Below, piece after piece: positions 53,491 to 63,117 of a stretch of DNA of 64,000 nt. Location of the stretch: contig CAUZCL010000009.1 of assembly GCA_963578475.1 (NCBI GenBank), positions 62,001 to 126,000 on the forward strand. Reading direction: 5' to 3'. The notes beneath the pieces are model-generated. The model was not told the origin of the DNA, did not search any database, and was given only the letters and a program-made list of their open reading frames with translations. A program made the position numbers and the translations under genes. Position 1 is the first letter of the stretch; the number at the start of each line of letters is the position of its first letter. This DNA is from SMYC01 sp963578475. Its GTDB lineage: Bacteria; Acidobacteriota; Vicinamibacteria; Marinacidobacterales; SMYC01.

Positions 53491-54180
53491 TGTCGTAGAT
53501 GATGCGCACCAAGCGAGCCAGGAGCCGGCCCGCCACCGAGCGCTGACAACAGCTCGCTCACCGCCTCTTCGGAGAGCCGCTTCAAAGCAATGCGCTCGCA
53601 CAACCGCTGGCGCACGAGCTGCGAGAGAATCTTCTCGAAAGGCTTACCGACTTCGAGCTCCACGTCTCGATAGGTGCCCACGATCAAAATGGGTACGGTC
53701 GCAATGTGGGTGACGAGGTGTTGAAGAAGCAGAAGGCTGGATTCGTTCGCCCAGTGGAGGTCATCGAGTAGCCAGACGAGCGGCGCCCTCTCGCTCAAGC
53801 GCTCGCAAAATTCTGAATGCTGTTGAATAGATAACGGCGCTGCTGCTCCGGGGGCAAAACCATGGGTTCCGGGATGTCGTCATACGTGCGCCTTAGCTCG
53901 GGGATGAGCTTCGCGACTTCGGAGGCCTCTTCCCCCAACACTTCTCGAAGTTGATCGGACGGAAGGACGCGAAAGACTTGCTCCAGGCTCTCGATCCACG
54001 GCAGACAAGGCTGCGCTCCTTCCATCTCGTAGCAGTGACCTTCGATCGCGAGAAAGCCTTCGTGGCGCGCGAAAGCAAGGATCTCTTCGCAGAGCCTCGT
54101 CTTCCCCACGCCAGGCTCTCCACCGACGCGCGCGAGACTTCCCTTCCCCAAACGAAGTCCTTCCGCGAGCTGCCACAGTA
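53490..54180 (-). pseudogene. AAA-type signalling ATPase fragment (adenylate-cyclase/LuxR-associated type)
   Basis: Starts mid-protein with LWQLAEGLRLGKGSLARVGG, Walker A GEPGVGKT, then HEGFLAIEGHCYEMEGAQPC. At the A run 53817-53820 (plus strand) one base is missing; correcting it links LFNSIQNF to CERLSERAPLVWLLDDLHWA (Walker B LLDD). It ends near SEEAVSELLSALGG. In intact proteins this ATPase lies between a kinase or cyclase domain and TPRs. Both ends are fused to unrelated genes: an HNH-type start on one side, a kinase on the other. Confidence 0.75.
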
Positions 54181-54362
54181 GTCGAACAAGCTCCTGTAGC
54201 CAAGCTTGAGCGCGGTCTTCCGGCTCGACATCTCGGCGAGATGCGCGATGAGCTTGGCGATGCTCGTATTCTCACGACCACTAGCTTTTCCGCCGAGTGA
54301 AGGAGTTCCTCGCTAGAAAGTTGTTCGAGCTTTGTAAAGTAGCGCGTGAATTGTTCGATCAT
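54175..54362 (-). pseudogene. HNH-endonuclease-family N-terminal fragment
   Basis: ATG 54362: FTKLEQLSSEELLHSAEKLV, then after one missing base (near 54275) RENTSIAKLIAHLAEMSSRK and LGYRSLFDYC. This is the helical N-terminal region typical of small HNH endonuclease proteins. The HNH domain is absent, replaced by ATPase sequence at about 54175. Confidence 0.65.
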
Positions 54363-54604
54363 CTTCTCATCTCAGTAATCAAGTATACTGTGCTGTTTTT
54401 CGACGCCCGGAGATTGTGCGAGAGCATCGGCCATGGCTCAGAACGACACGAAAGTCACAATCCTCGCCAAGAGCGTAGCCGCGACCCATACCGCGTCCGA
54501 CAACAGCGTTTGTAGACGGAGCGCTGACGCGAAAACTCTTGCCTCTCAAAACCTGTCAAATGTTTTTTTTTGCTATCCGGTCATTTCTTTGAAAGACGAC
54601 TTGG
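54363..54604. other. Intergenic debris
   Basis: A frame from ATG 54433 starts MAQNDTKVTILAKSVAATHT, which looks protein-like, but then becomes low-quality sequence and runs through the following promoter copy. I cannot assign it. Confidence 0.35.
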
Positions 54605-54633
54605 TTGCCCGCCACCCACCACTGTCGTAACAT
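54605..54633 (+). promoter_or_regulatory. Kinase-type promoter copy, no kinase downstream
   Basis: TTGCCC (54605-54610), 17-base spacer, TAACAT (54628-54633). The spacer is nearly identical to copies at 55563 and 57430. A kinase start is absent; the next gene is the pseudouridine synthase at 54682, so this copy may now drive it. Confidence 0.65.
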
Positions 54634-54681
54634 CGGATTCCCCGGTACCTTCGGGAATCTGCTTCACGGCAACCAAGCGTC

Positions 54682-55551
54682 ATGCCCACACCACACACTG
54701 TCGAACACCCCGCAGAGCTCATGTCCTTTCTCTTTGCCTGTCACCCTGACGTGAAGAGGACAAAGGTGCGCCAGTGGCTCAAGCACGGATCGGTTCAAGT
54801 CAACGGACAGTCGGTAACACGCTCCAAGCACCCTCTGCACACCGGGGACGTCGTCTCGATTCGCGCCAAGAAAGACGTGCAGGCAGAAGGACTGTTGCCA
54901 CCGGGAATGCAGGTATTGTTCGAGGACGAATCGCTCATCGTCATCGAGAAGCCCGAGCGTTTGTTGAGCATGGCCAGTGCGACAGAGAAGGACGAGACAG
55001 CCTATACTTTTCTGACGGACTACGTACGCGCCGGCAATCATCAGAGCCGGCGGCGGGTTTGGATCGTTCACCGGTTGGACCGCGAGTCGTCGGGGCTGAT
55101 GGTCTTTGCGAAGACGCAGGCCGTCAAGCGCGTGCTGCAAGCACACTGGTCCAAGACCGCGAAACGCTATCTGGCAGTCGTGGAAGGAGCGCCACCGGCT
55201 GACCAAGGCGTGCTGGAGTCACACCTGGATGAGAGCAGCTCGTTCAAGGTACGAAGCTCCCCGCGCAGCGAGCGGACACGCCATGCGGCGACTCGTTACC
55301 GGGTGAGGAAACGGCGCGCCACCCGCACGTTGGTCGAACTGACACTGGAGACCGGTCGGCGCAATCAGATCCGAGTGCATCTGGCGGACGCGAGGTGTCC
55401 AATCGTCGGCGATCGCAAGTATGGGGCCCGCACGAATCCCGCTCGGCGCCTGGGACTGCACGCGAGCTCCCTGCAATTCAAGCATCCGACGTCTGGAGAG
55501 CTTCTAACTTTCGACTCACCTCTGCCGCGGGAGCTGGCGCGTCTGCTGTGA
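54682..55551 (+). CDS. RluA-family pseudouridine synthase
   Basis: 289 residues. S4-like RNA-binding domain at about 25-70 (KVRQWLKHGSVQVNGQSV), then the catalytic motif HRLDRESSGLMVFAKT with the nucleophilic Asp, and the closing ETGRRNQIRVHLADARCPIV with GDRKYG. It isomerises uridine to pseudouridine in rRNA or tRNA. Frame intact. It sits alone among kinase debris. Confidence 0.92.
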   Translation: MPTPHTVEHPAELMSFLFACHPDVKRTKVRQWLKHGSVQVNGQSVTRSKHPLHTGDVVSIRAKKDVQAEGLLPPGMQVLFEDESLIVIEKPERLLSMASATEKDETAYTFLTDYVRAGNHQSRRRVWIVHRLDRESSGLMVFAKTQAVKRVLQAHWSKTAKRYLAVVEGAPPADQGVLESHLDESSSFKVRSSPRSERTRHAATRYRVRKRRATRTLVELTLETGRRNQIRVHLADARCPIVGDRKYGARTNPARRLGLHASSLQFKHPTSGELLTFDSPLPRELARLL

Positions 55552-55562
55552 GAGTCCCCTAT

Positions 55563-55591
55563 TTGCCCACTACCCACCATTGTCGTAGCAT
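55563..55591 (+). promoter_or_regulatory. Kinase-type promoter copy
   Basis: TTGCCC (55563-55568), 17-base spacer, TAGCAT (55586-55591), ATG 12 nt later at 55604. No Shine-Dalgarno between. Confidence 0.7.
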
Positions 55592-55603
55592 CATCGCCCC
55601 GAG

Positions 55604-55895
55604 ATGTCACTCCCAACCGGCAGCAAACTCGCGCATTACGAGATCCTCGAGCCCATCGGCAATGGCGGTGCGCGTCGAGACCGAGCCTGGCTTCACTTTC
55701 GGGAACGCGGCGTTGCTCTTCGAGCAACGACATTTCGCGGGGGATGCGACGGCCGTAGTCGGACGCACCTACGACATCTCCCCCGATGGCGAGAGATTCC
55801 TGATCGTTCAGGAAAGCGGGGGCGACGCGGTAGCTTCGACGGAGTCCATCCTCGTCCTCAACTGGTTCGAAGAATTGCTTGCGGACCGTCCAGCA
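55604..55895 (+). pseudogene. Kinase-TolB gene collapsed to its two ends
   Basis: ATG 55604 reads LPTGSKLAHYEILEPIGNGG (kinase start) and then, in a shifted frame from about 55668, jumps to a TolB C-terminus: VETEPGFTFGNAALLFEQRH, YDISPDGERFLIVQE, SILVLNWFEELL. About 700-800 residues between the two ends are missing. Soon after LNWFEEL it runs into a second TolB fragment. Confidence 0.75.
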
Positions 55896-57409
55896 TCTCG
55901 ATGTGGACGGGAAATTCTTGGGCTTGGGTGACACGGACGGAGCGGTCGCACCTTTCTATTCTCCGGACGGCGCTTGGGTTGGCTTCTCCGCCGACGGACA
56001 ACTCAAGAAGGTGCCGCTCGCCGGCGGACCGTCTGTAGTTCTTTGCGGCGCACCCGGCTACCTCGGTGGGAGTTGGGGGCCGGACGGCACGATCGTTTTC
56101 GCGAGCTCGGGGTCGGGGCTGCAGCAGGTCTCTTCGGCAGGGGGTGTTCCGGAGCCGATCACAACCCTGGACAGCGATCGCGGAGAACTCTTTCATTGGC
56201 GTCCAAAGTTCCTGCCCAACGGAAAGGCGGTGCTCTTTACCGTGCGGGCGACGTCGCCCCGCAATCAAGTCGCTGTCCTCGAGCTCGGAACCCGTGAGCA
56301 TCGTCTTCTTATACTAGGAGAGAGCGCCCGGTACCTGGAGACGGGCCATCTGGTCTACGTGGTTGGTCCGCTGGCCCACGGCGCTCGATTCGACGAGTCC
56401 GAAACTTTGCTAGCGGTTGCTTTCGATGTGGACCGTCTCGAGGCGACCGGCGAGCCGGTCGCCTCGAGGAGAGTGTTCAAGGAGCGAGTTCGATGCAAGA
56501 GTTCTTCGACATCGGTCGCGACGGCACCCTCGTCTACGTGCCCACGATCCAAGGGAAGTCCACTTTGGTTTGGGTGGACCGCGCCGGTCGTCAAGCGCTT
56601 ATCGAAGTTGACCCCGCCATGTACCGGCAACCGCGGCTGGGACCCGACGGAACACGAGCGGCGGTGGCGATCGCATCGCGAGGAGAAATCGACGTTTGGG
56701 TATACGACATCGATGGTGGACCCCGAACGCGACTGACTGGGGGTGGACGAAACGTAAATCCATTGTGGACCCCGAATGGCGAGCGGGTTGCGTTCACTAC
56801 CCTCCAAGGCTTGTTCTGGGCGCCGGCAGACGGCAGCGGGGAGCCTGAGCTTCTATTGGCAAGGCGGGAAACGGAAAGGCAAACCCTATTTTCCTGGTCA
56901 TCGGACGGACAAAGCCTGGCATTTGGGGATGGCGGAGATGTGTGGCTTCTACCTCTAGGAGGCGAGTCCGTTCCGGTCCTCACAACGGCGGCACAGGAAA
57001 TAGGTACGGCATTCTCTCCCAACGGACGATGGCTTGCGTATGCTTCCGACGAGTCGGGACGGGACGAGATCTACGTTCAACCGTATCCGGAGGCAAGCCG
57101 CCGATGGACGATCTCGACGAACGGTGGCCGTGCGCCCCTCTGGTCCCCGCAAGGAGATGAGCTCTATTATCGTCACGAGAATCGCGTGATGGTCGTCCCT
57201 GTGGAGACGGAACCGACGTTCTCCAACGGCGCACCGCGGATGCTCTTCGAAGGAAGTTACTTGCTTCGGATAGGTTCGGTAATCCCTACTACGACGTTTC
57301 ACCGGACGGTCAAAGATTCTTGATGCTGACAAGCCCTTCGAAAGCGGGGGTCCACGTCGTCCTCAATTGGTTCGAAGAGCTCGAGCGGCTCGTTCCAACA
57401 CAGAACTAG
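55896..57409 (+). pseudogene. TolB-propeller C-terminal part of a kinase-TolB protein, two frameshifts
   Basis: From about 55896: FLGLGDTDGAVAPFYSPDGA, AGGPSVVLCGAPGYLGGSWG. A missing G at 56481-56482 separates ASRRVFK from SMQEFFDIGRDGTLVYVP. A second at 57278-57279 separates EGSYLLRIGS from NPYYDVSPDGQRFLMLTS. It ends VVLNWFEELERLVPTQN at TAG 57407-57409. Kinase and membrane helix are absent. In intact relatives this propeller is the periplasmic sensor of a membrane kinase. Confidence 0.78.
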
Positions 57410-57429
57410 CGGCCCACGCGACCCCCTGG

Positions 57430-57458
57430 TTGCCCACTACTCACCATTGTCGTAACAT
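57430..57458 (+). promoter_or_regulatory. Kinase-type promoter copy
   Basis: TTGCCC (57430-57435), 17-base spacer, TAACAT (57453-57458), ATG 12 nt later at 57471. Nearly identical to the copy at 55563 through the start codon. Confidence 0.7.
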
Positions 57459-57470
57459 CGTCGCCCAGAC

Positions 57471-57746
57471 ATGTCCCTCTCGCCCGGCCACCAACTCGCT
57501 CATTACGAGATCCTCGAGCCCATCGGCATCGCCGGGCAGATGGCGGAGGCACTGGAAGCCGGGCACGAGGTCGGGATCATCCACCGTGACCTGAAGCCCG
57601 CGAACGTGAAGGTCAAAGAAGACGGCACGGTGAAGGTGCTCGATTATGGGCTGGCGAAGGCGATCGAAGGAGACGGGCGAGGTATTGTCCGTGCGCACCG
57701 CACGTGTCCGCCACCGGCCCCACCTGTACGCGGCATAATCCAGTAG
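57471..57746 (+). pseudogene. Serine/threonine kinase with internal deletion and lost C-terminus
   Basis: ATG 57471: LSPGHQLAHYEILEPIGIAG, then in frame directly to QMAEALEAGHEVGIIHRDLK and VKVLDYGLAKAIEGD. The Gly loop end, catalytic Lys and helix C (about 90 residues) are missing, and the sequence leaves the kinase after AKAIEGD. HRDLKPAN and DYG (for DFG) remain. Not a working kinase. Confidence 0.78.
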
Positions 57747-57783
57747 TCGGTTAGCGAAGCTCGAGACACGTCTCGAGCCACCG

Positions 57784-58404
57784 ATGCGGGTTACGTGCTA
57801 CACGTGCCACGCTGGGCGTATCGATCCACGGCCGCTTCCGGTTGTTCTCGCCACCGCATACCGCGACGGCGCGATCGAGAGCGCGATCGCTCATTACCGG
57901 GAGCTGCACGAGCGCTATTTTGGCGGGGACGCTTACGATTTCCGTGTCGGCGTTCTGGCCGGCGTAGCGTTCGAGATGGCGGGGCGCGGGGCGTTGGACG
58001 ACGCGGTGGCGCTCGCGGAGCTCAACGCTGACGTCCATCCGACGGAGCCGGCGGCGCATCGCATTTGGTTGCAGCTTCGTCTTGGGCGGACCGACGCCGA
58101 GTCCGGTATCACGGCGGCGCTCACCGAGTTCGATGGCTGGCTGCGTGGTCCCGAGTCCGAGGGTCTCGACCCAGCGCTTTTCGACGGTGTCAGGTGGGGG
58201 CTCTATCGTCGAGACCGTCAAGACGACACGCTCGCGGTGTTCCGGCGTAACCATCAGCAGTTTCCGGAGGAGTACATCCCCAACGAAAGCTTGGCCGATG
58301 CGTTGTGGGATCAGGGAGAGCGCGAGACGGCTATCAAAATGTTCGAGACCTGGCTCGAGCGGCATCCCGATCACGCGATGGCGCGGCGGCGTCTCGCGAC
58401 CTGA
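57784..58404 (+). pseudogene. Cytochrome c / TPR-like protein, N-terminus lost
   Basis: 206 residues. Opens RVTCYTCHAGRIDPRPLP, a heme-binding CxxCH as in the reaction-centre cytochrome-like domain of Acidobacteria, then TPR-like helices (ESAIAHYRELHERYFGG, DDTLAVFRRNHQQFPEEY, KMFETWLERHPDHAMARRRL). The usual signal peptide and the domain before CxxCH are missing, so export and heme attachment would fail. It may still be transcribed. Confidence 0.65.
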
Positions 58405-58470
58405 AGAGCCGGCTCTGATCGTGGCGATGCCGGGTGACGCGTCGACCCCAGAGCCGTTAAGATACGACGC

Positions 58471-59349
58471 ATGAAAAGCCTATTTACGCTCCTGCTGTCG
58501 CTCTACGCCACGCTCGCTCTCGCGCAAGATCCTGTCCGGGTCCTCATCTCCGTCGATATGGAGGGCATCAGCGGGATCGCGCATTCCGAAATGACCGGCG
58601 CGAGCGGTACCGAGTACGCGCGCGGACGGGCGTTCATGGTCGCCGACGTCAATGCGGCGATCGAAGGTGCGCGTGAGGCGGGTGCCACCGAGTTCCTCGT
58701 GAACGACTCCCACGGGACCATGCGGAACGTGAAGATCGAAGAGCTGCTGCCGCCCACGATGCTCATCAGCAACAACTCGAAAGCGCTCGGGATGATGGAA
58801 GGGATCAGCGCTGAGTTCGACGCGGTTTTCTTCATCGGCTATCATGCGATGGAGGGACAGCCGGGGCTTCTTGCCCATACAGGCTCGGGCGGGAAAGTCG
58901 CCGATATCAGCGTGAATGGGCGGTCGATGAGCGAAGGCGGAATGAACGCGCGCGTCGCGGGGAGCTTCGGTGTTCCCGTCGCGTTGGCCACCGGCGACGA
59001 GGCTTTCACCGAGGAGATCAAGACGCTGGTCGATGGCGATATCGAGACCGTCGCGGTCAAGCGTCACATCCGCCGCCGCACGGCTGAGCTTCTCCACCCC
59101 GAGGAGGCGCGACACCTGATTCACGAAGGCGCGCGACGGGCCATCGAGCGGCTTTCGTCCTTTCGGCCGACGCGACCACGCGAGCCGGTCACCGTGGCCA
59201 TCACTTACAAGAGCCCTGACCTCGCCGACATCGCTGCAATTTTGCCGACGGTCGAGCGTACCGCTCACTACACGGTCACTTTTGAATCCCCGGACTACGT
59301 GCACGCGTACAAGATGATTCGCGTTCTCTACCGCAACTTGTCCGAGTAA
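58471..59349 (+). CDS. M55-family D-aminopeptidase (DppA-like), secreted
   Basis: 292 residues. Signal peptide (LFTLLLSLYATLALA), then the zinc motif SVDMEGISGIAH, EFLVNDSHGTMRN, and FIGYHAMEGQPGLLAHT, all family hallmarks. M55 enzymes are decameric zinc peptidases acting on D-amino-acid peptides; the leader suggests a periplasmic role on peptidoglycan peptides or external peptides. A TAAGAT hexamer lies 7 nt before the ATG. Followed 28 bases later by an M50 protease gene. Confidence 0.9.
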   Translation: MKSLFTLLLSLYATLALAQDPVRVLISVDMEGISGIAHSEMTGASGTEYARGRAFMVADVNAAIEGAREAGATEFLVNDSHGTMRNVKIEELLPPTMLISNNSKALGMMEGISAEFDAVFFIGYHAMEGQPGLLAHTGSGGKVADISVNGRSMSEGGMNARVAGSFGVPVALATGDEAFTEEIKTLVDGDIETVAVKRHIRRRTAELLHPEEARHLIHEGARRAIERLSSFRPTRPREPVTVAITYKSPDLADIAAILPTVERTAHYTVTFESPDYVHAYKMIRVLYRNLSE

Positions 59350-59377
59350 CCGCGCTCGCGCGAAAGAGGTCGACGCA

Positions 59378-60046
59378 ATGAATTGGGCTTGGCGCTTCAG
59401 GCTCGCTGGTTTCCCCGTCGCAATTGACGCGTCTTTTTTCATCCTCGCCGGGCTCCTGGGGTTCCAGCTCGGCGACCTCCGCCTGATCCTTCTCTGGATG
59501 GTGGTTCTGTTGGTATCGATCCTCGCCCACGAGCTAGGCCACGCCGTGGTCGGCCGCTCCTACGGCCTTCGGCCTCAGATACGCCTTTACAGTATGGGAG
59601 GCCTGACGTCCTGGAGCTCGGGCCGAAGTCTAACGCCGCGCCAAAGCATTCTCTGCAGCCTTTCCGGTCCGGCTGCTGGACTCGCTCTCGGTGGGCTCGT
59701 CTTCGGATTCAGCGTGCTCGAGCCCATCGAGCTCACTCCCGTGGGAGGCTTCGTCGTATCCCTACTCCTGCAGGTCAACATCGTCTGGAGCATTCTGAAC
59801 CTGCTGCCCATCGTGCCGCTAGATGGCGGCAACGTCATGCGCTCGCTCCTCGTCATGTTTCGGGGCCAACGAGACGAGCACCTGCCAGCAATGGTCTCGA
59901 TGGTCGTCGCCGCTGCCCTATTCGTGCTCGCGCTATCCATGGGAAGAAACTTCGGAGCGATGATGGCCGCCTGGCTCGCTTTCGCGAACTACCAGACGTT
60001 TAAAGGCGAGACCTACGGCGCGCGCTTTCCCGGCATGGGTCGCTGA
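59378..60046 (+). CDS. Site-2 protease-like M50 membrane metalloprotease
   Basis: 222 residues, about six membrane helices. HELGH at residues 51-55 (zinc ligands) and the third ligand in LNLLPIVPLDGGNVMRSL. Short rhomboid-like M50B form without PDZ or CBS domains. It cleaves substrates within the membrane, often anti-sigma factors. Frame intact. It precedes a membrane kinase gene by 20 bases. Confidence 0.88.
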   Translation: MNWAWRFRLAGFPVAIDASFFILAGLLGFQLGDLRLILLWMVVLLVSILAHELGHAVVGRSYGLRPQIRLYSMGGLTSWSSGRSLTPRQSILCSLSGPAAGLALGGLVFGFSVLEPIELTPVGGFVVSLLLQVNIVWSILNLLPIVPLDGGNVMRSLLVMFRGQRDEHLPAMVSMVVAAALFVLALSMGRNFGAMMAAWLAFANYQTFKGETYGARFPGMGR

Positions 60047-60066
60047 CGCGTGTAGTCGAAAAGCCT

Positions 60067-61954
60067 ATGGCTCTCGAAGTCGGGATGAAGCTAGGCAGTT
60101 ACGTAATCCAGGCTGCCATCGGCACCGGGGGCATGGGTGAGGTCTACCGGGCGAAGGATACGAAGCTCGGGCGCGAGGTCGCGATCAAAGTCCTTCACGA
60201 GGCGTTGCGGCAGGACGAGGAGCGGCTTGCTCGTTTCGAGCGTGAGGCGCGCGTTCTCGCGTCTTTGAATCACCCAGGGATCGCGACGCTTCACGGGTTG
60301 GAGACAGAAGGCTCGATCACGTATTTGGTGATGGAGCTCGTGCACGGTGAAACGCTTCAAGAGCGGCTCAGCCGTGGTCCTCTCACGTTCGAGGAGGCCG
60401 CCGACATCTTTGAGCAAATCGCGGAAGCGCTCGAAGCGGCGCACGCGGCGGGGGTCGTGCATCGTGATTTGAAGCCGGCGAATATCAAGATCACGCCCCA
60501 AGGGCGGGTCAAGATTCTCGACTTTGGCCTCGCGAAAGCGTTTGCCCTTGAGGAGCCCGTCTCCGATTTATCGTTTTCCCCGACCCTTACACGCGACGCC
60601 ACGGCGGTCGGGGTCATCATGGGGACCGCGTCCTACATGAGCCCGGAGCAGGCGCGGGGCAAGAAGGCCGATAAGCGCGCCGACATCTGGGCTTTCGGTT
60701 GCGTTCTGTTCGAGTCAGTCTCCGGGAAGAAGGCGTTTGACGGCGAGTCGGTGACGGACATTTTGGCGAACGTGATCCATAAGAATGTCCCGTGGGAAAT
60801 TTTGCCCGTCGAGACGCCGTGGCGGGTACGCGGTGTCTTGCACCGGTGCCTCGCGAAGGGTCCCGGGCAACGCTTTCACGATATGGCCGACGCGCGGATC
60901 GAGCTGCTGGGAGACGAGCGTCCGCCTGAACTGGACACCGAGACGCCGGCGTCAAAGAGCCGGCTCGTCATCCTCACCGGCGGCCTCGTTGGCTTGGTGA
61001 TCGCTTTGTCCGTCGCGTTGGCAACCTTTGCGCTTCGGGAAGAAGAGTCGCCTCCCGGCGACTTACAAGCGTTCGTCATCACGCCGCCCACGAGCGAGCC
61101 TCCCCTTCGGCTCGAAACCCCGATGATCTCACCCGATGGCCGCCGCATCGTCTACATCGGTGTTGAGGAGGACGACCGGCGCCTCTACTTGCGGGAGCTC
61201 GGCGAGCTTGGGTCGCGGCTCCTCGCGGGGACCGAAGGGGCCCACTCGCCATTCTTCTCGCCGGACGGTCTTTGGGTGGGGTTTTTCGCCGGCGGCAAAA
61301 TCAAGAAAGTTTCGATCCTTGGAGGGGCGCCCATCGACATTTGCGATGTCTACGCCGAGGGGCCGGGCGGCTCCTGGACAACTAACGACACGATTTTTGT
61401 TCTCTGGGAACTGGACCTCAGGCTTCTTCGAGGTCTCGGTGGATGGCGGCGAGCCCGTTCCGGTCACGACACCTGATCGGGAACGAGGTGAGATCGGACA
61501 CTGGTGGACGGATTTTCTACCAGATGGGAAATCGGCCCTCTTTACCGTATTTACCTATGAGGGCTCCCACCGCATCGCCGCGCTCGATCTGGAAACGGGA
61601 ACGTGGAAACACCTCTTCCCGGGCATGCAAGCTCACTACGTGCCGAGCGGGCACATCGTTTACTACGCATCAGGGATCTACCAGGTCGTTGCGTTCGATC
61701 CGTCGCGCGTCGAGGATCGAGGATCGGCGGTACCGGTTCTGGCGAGCACCAGGGGTATAGGGTCTACGGGCTCGCCCTGGCGCTACTTCGACGTGTCCGA
61801 TACGGGCATCGTCGTCAGTGTTCCCGGCGGTGCCATCTTTCCGAAGTCCGTCCTGACGAGGCTCGATCTCGACGGAGGCGTCGAGACAGTGCCTTTCGAC
61901 TCGGCGGCCATCGCTGCGCTCGTGCTCTTTCTCCCACCATGCAGCAAGAAATAG
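60067..61954 (+). pseudogene. Membrane serine/threonine kinase with TolB sensor, frameshifted and 3'-truncated
   Basis: ATG 60067. Complete kinase: GTGGMGEVYRAKDTKLG, VAIKVL, HRDLKPANIKI, DFGLAKAF, ASYMSPEQARGK, DIWAFGCVLFE. Membrane helix about 302-322 (VILTGGLVGLVIALSVALA), then TolB repeats (FFSPDGLWVGFFAGGKIKKV). One extra base at 61394-61399 shifts DTIF from FSGNWTSGFFEVSVDGGEPV. The propeller ends early at 61954, about 250 residues short of relatives. If only the frameshift is an error, a kinase with a shortened sensor remains. Confidence 0.82.
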
Positions 61955-62104
61955 CGACGCCGCCTCTCTTTCCCAAGACAAGCGCCGACCTTCCACCTCC
62001 GACTGGCTCCGCGGGAACTCAGAGCCGACGGCTTCAATCGAAGCCGCGCTCAGACGCACCCCTTCCGCGCGGTCGATGAGCGGATGGCTCGGAGCGGCGT
62101 TCAC
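61955..62104 (-). other. Possible start of a gene downstream of moxR, truncated
   Basis: From GTG 62104 the minus strand reads NAAPSHPLIDRAEGVRLSAA and SEFPRSQSEVEGRRLSWERE, protein-like, then enters the antisense of the TolB fragment near 61955. In similar MoxR operons a DUF58 gene follows, but this does not resemble DUF58. Unassigned. Confidence 0.35.
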
Positions 62105-62124
62105 GTCGCCCTAGCCTAGCAGAC

Positions 62125-63117
62125 TTACTCGCTCGGTTCGGGAACGTCCTTGATGATCTCTTTCAAGATATCGTCGGTGTCGATATGTTCCGCCTCGCCC
62201 TCGAAGTTCAAGAGCAGGCGATGCCGCAACGCTGGGTAAGCGACCGCGCGGATATCCTCGCACGAGATGTGCACGCGGTCGTTTAGGAGTGCTTGCATCT
62301 TGCCGCCGAGAACGAGCGCTTGCGTGCCGCGTGGGCTCGCGCCGAAGCGGACATATTTGTTCGAGAGCGGATGGGACTGGGGCGCGTTGGGATGGGTCCC
62401 GAGCGTGAGGCGGATGGCGTAGTCCTGGACCGGTCTCGCGATCGGTACGGACAACACCGTTTCTCGCATTTGAAGCACTTCCCCCTTCTCCAGGACCGGT
62501 TTCGCTTGCGGCGCATCGACTTGCGTCGTGCGGTCCATGATGTCGTGCATCTCGTCGGCGGTGGGGTATTCGATCTTGAGCTTGAAGAGAAACCGATCCA
62601 TTTGCGCTTCGGGAAGCGGGTAGGTGCCTTCGAGCTCGATCGGGTTTTGCGTGGCCATCACGAAGAACGGCTCGTCGAGCTTGTGGGTGATGTTCCCAAT
62701 GGAGACGCTCTTCTCCTGCATGGCCTCGAGCAATGCGGACTGCGATTTCGGGGTCGCGCGGTTGACTTCGTCGGCAAGCATCAAGTTGCAGAAGATGGGG
62801 CCTGGTTGGAAGTCGAGAAACTTCTCGCCATCTTCGGTCTCCCGAAGGACATTCGTGCCGATGAGGTCGCCGGGCATGAGGTCCGGGGTGAACTGAATCC
62901 GGTTGAAATCGAGATTCAGCACGTCGGACAATGTCTGGACGATCAACGTCTTTCCCAAGCCCGGGATGCCTTCGAGAAGCACATGGCCTCGTGTGAGGAG
63001 GCATGACAGGATGCTGCCGACAACCTCCCGGTTGCCGACGATGACCTTGCCGATCTCATCCTGGACGGCGTTGTACTGTTTGTGAAACTGGCCGATTTCT
63101 TTCTCGATCGCGATCAT
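62125..63117 (-). CDS. moxR: MoxR-family AAA+ ATPase
   Basis: 330 residues. Walker A GIPGLGKT (50-57), Walker B LMLADEVNRA, MATQNPIELEGTYPLPEAQ, sensor and lid region LSNKYVRFGASPRGTQAL. MoxR ATPases act as chaperones that mature or insert metal cofactors in exported enzymes, usually beside DUF58 and VWA proteins. The ATG overlaps the upstream gene's stop by 4 bases (ATGA), so the two are coupled. Confidence 0.93.
   Translation of the reverse strand: MIAIEKEIGQFHKQYNAVQDEIGKVIVGNREVVGSILSCLLTRGHVLLEGIPGLGKTLIVQTLSDVLNLDFNRIQFTPDLMPGDLIGTNVLRETEDGEKFLDFQPGPIFCNLMLADEVNRATPKSQSALLEAMQEKSVSIGNITHKLDEPFFVMATQNPIELEGTYPLPEAQMDRFLFKLKIEYPTADEMHDIMDRTTQVDAPQAKPVLEKGEVLQMRETVLSVPIARPVQDYAIRLTLGTHPNAPQSHPLSNKYVRFGASPRGTQALVLGGKMQALLNDRVHISCEDIRAVAYPALRHRLLLNFEGEAEHIDTDDILKEIIKDVPEPSE

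Noticed and set aside
52808..58404. A defence island built from kinase, ATPase and HNH genes
   Set aside because: All three are truncated pieces from different families joined at random orientations; no intact effector is present.
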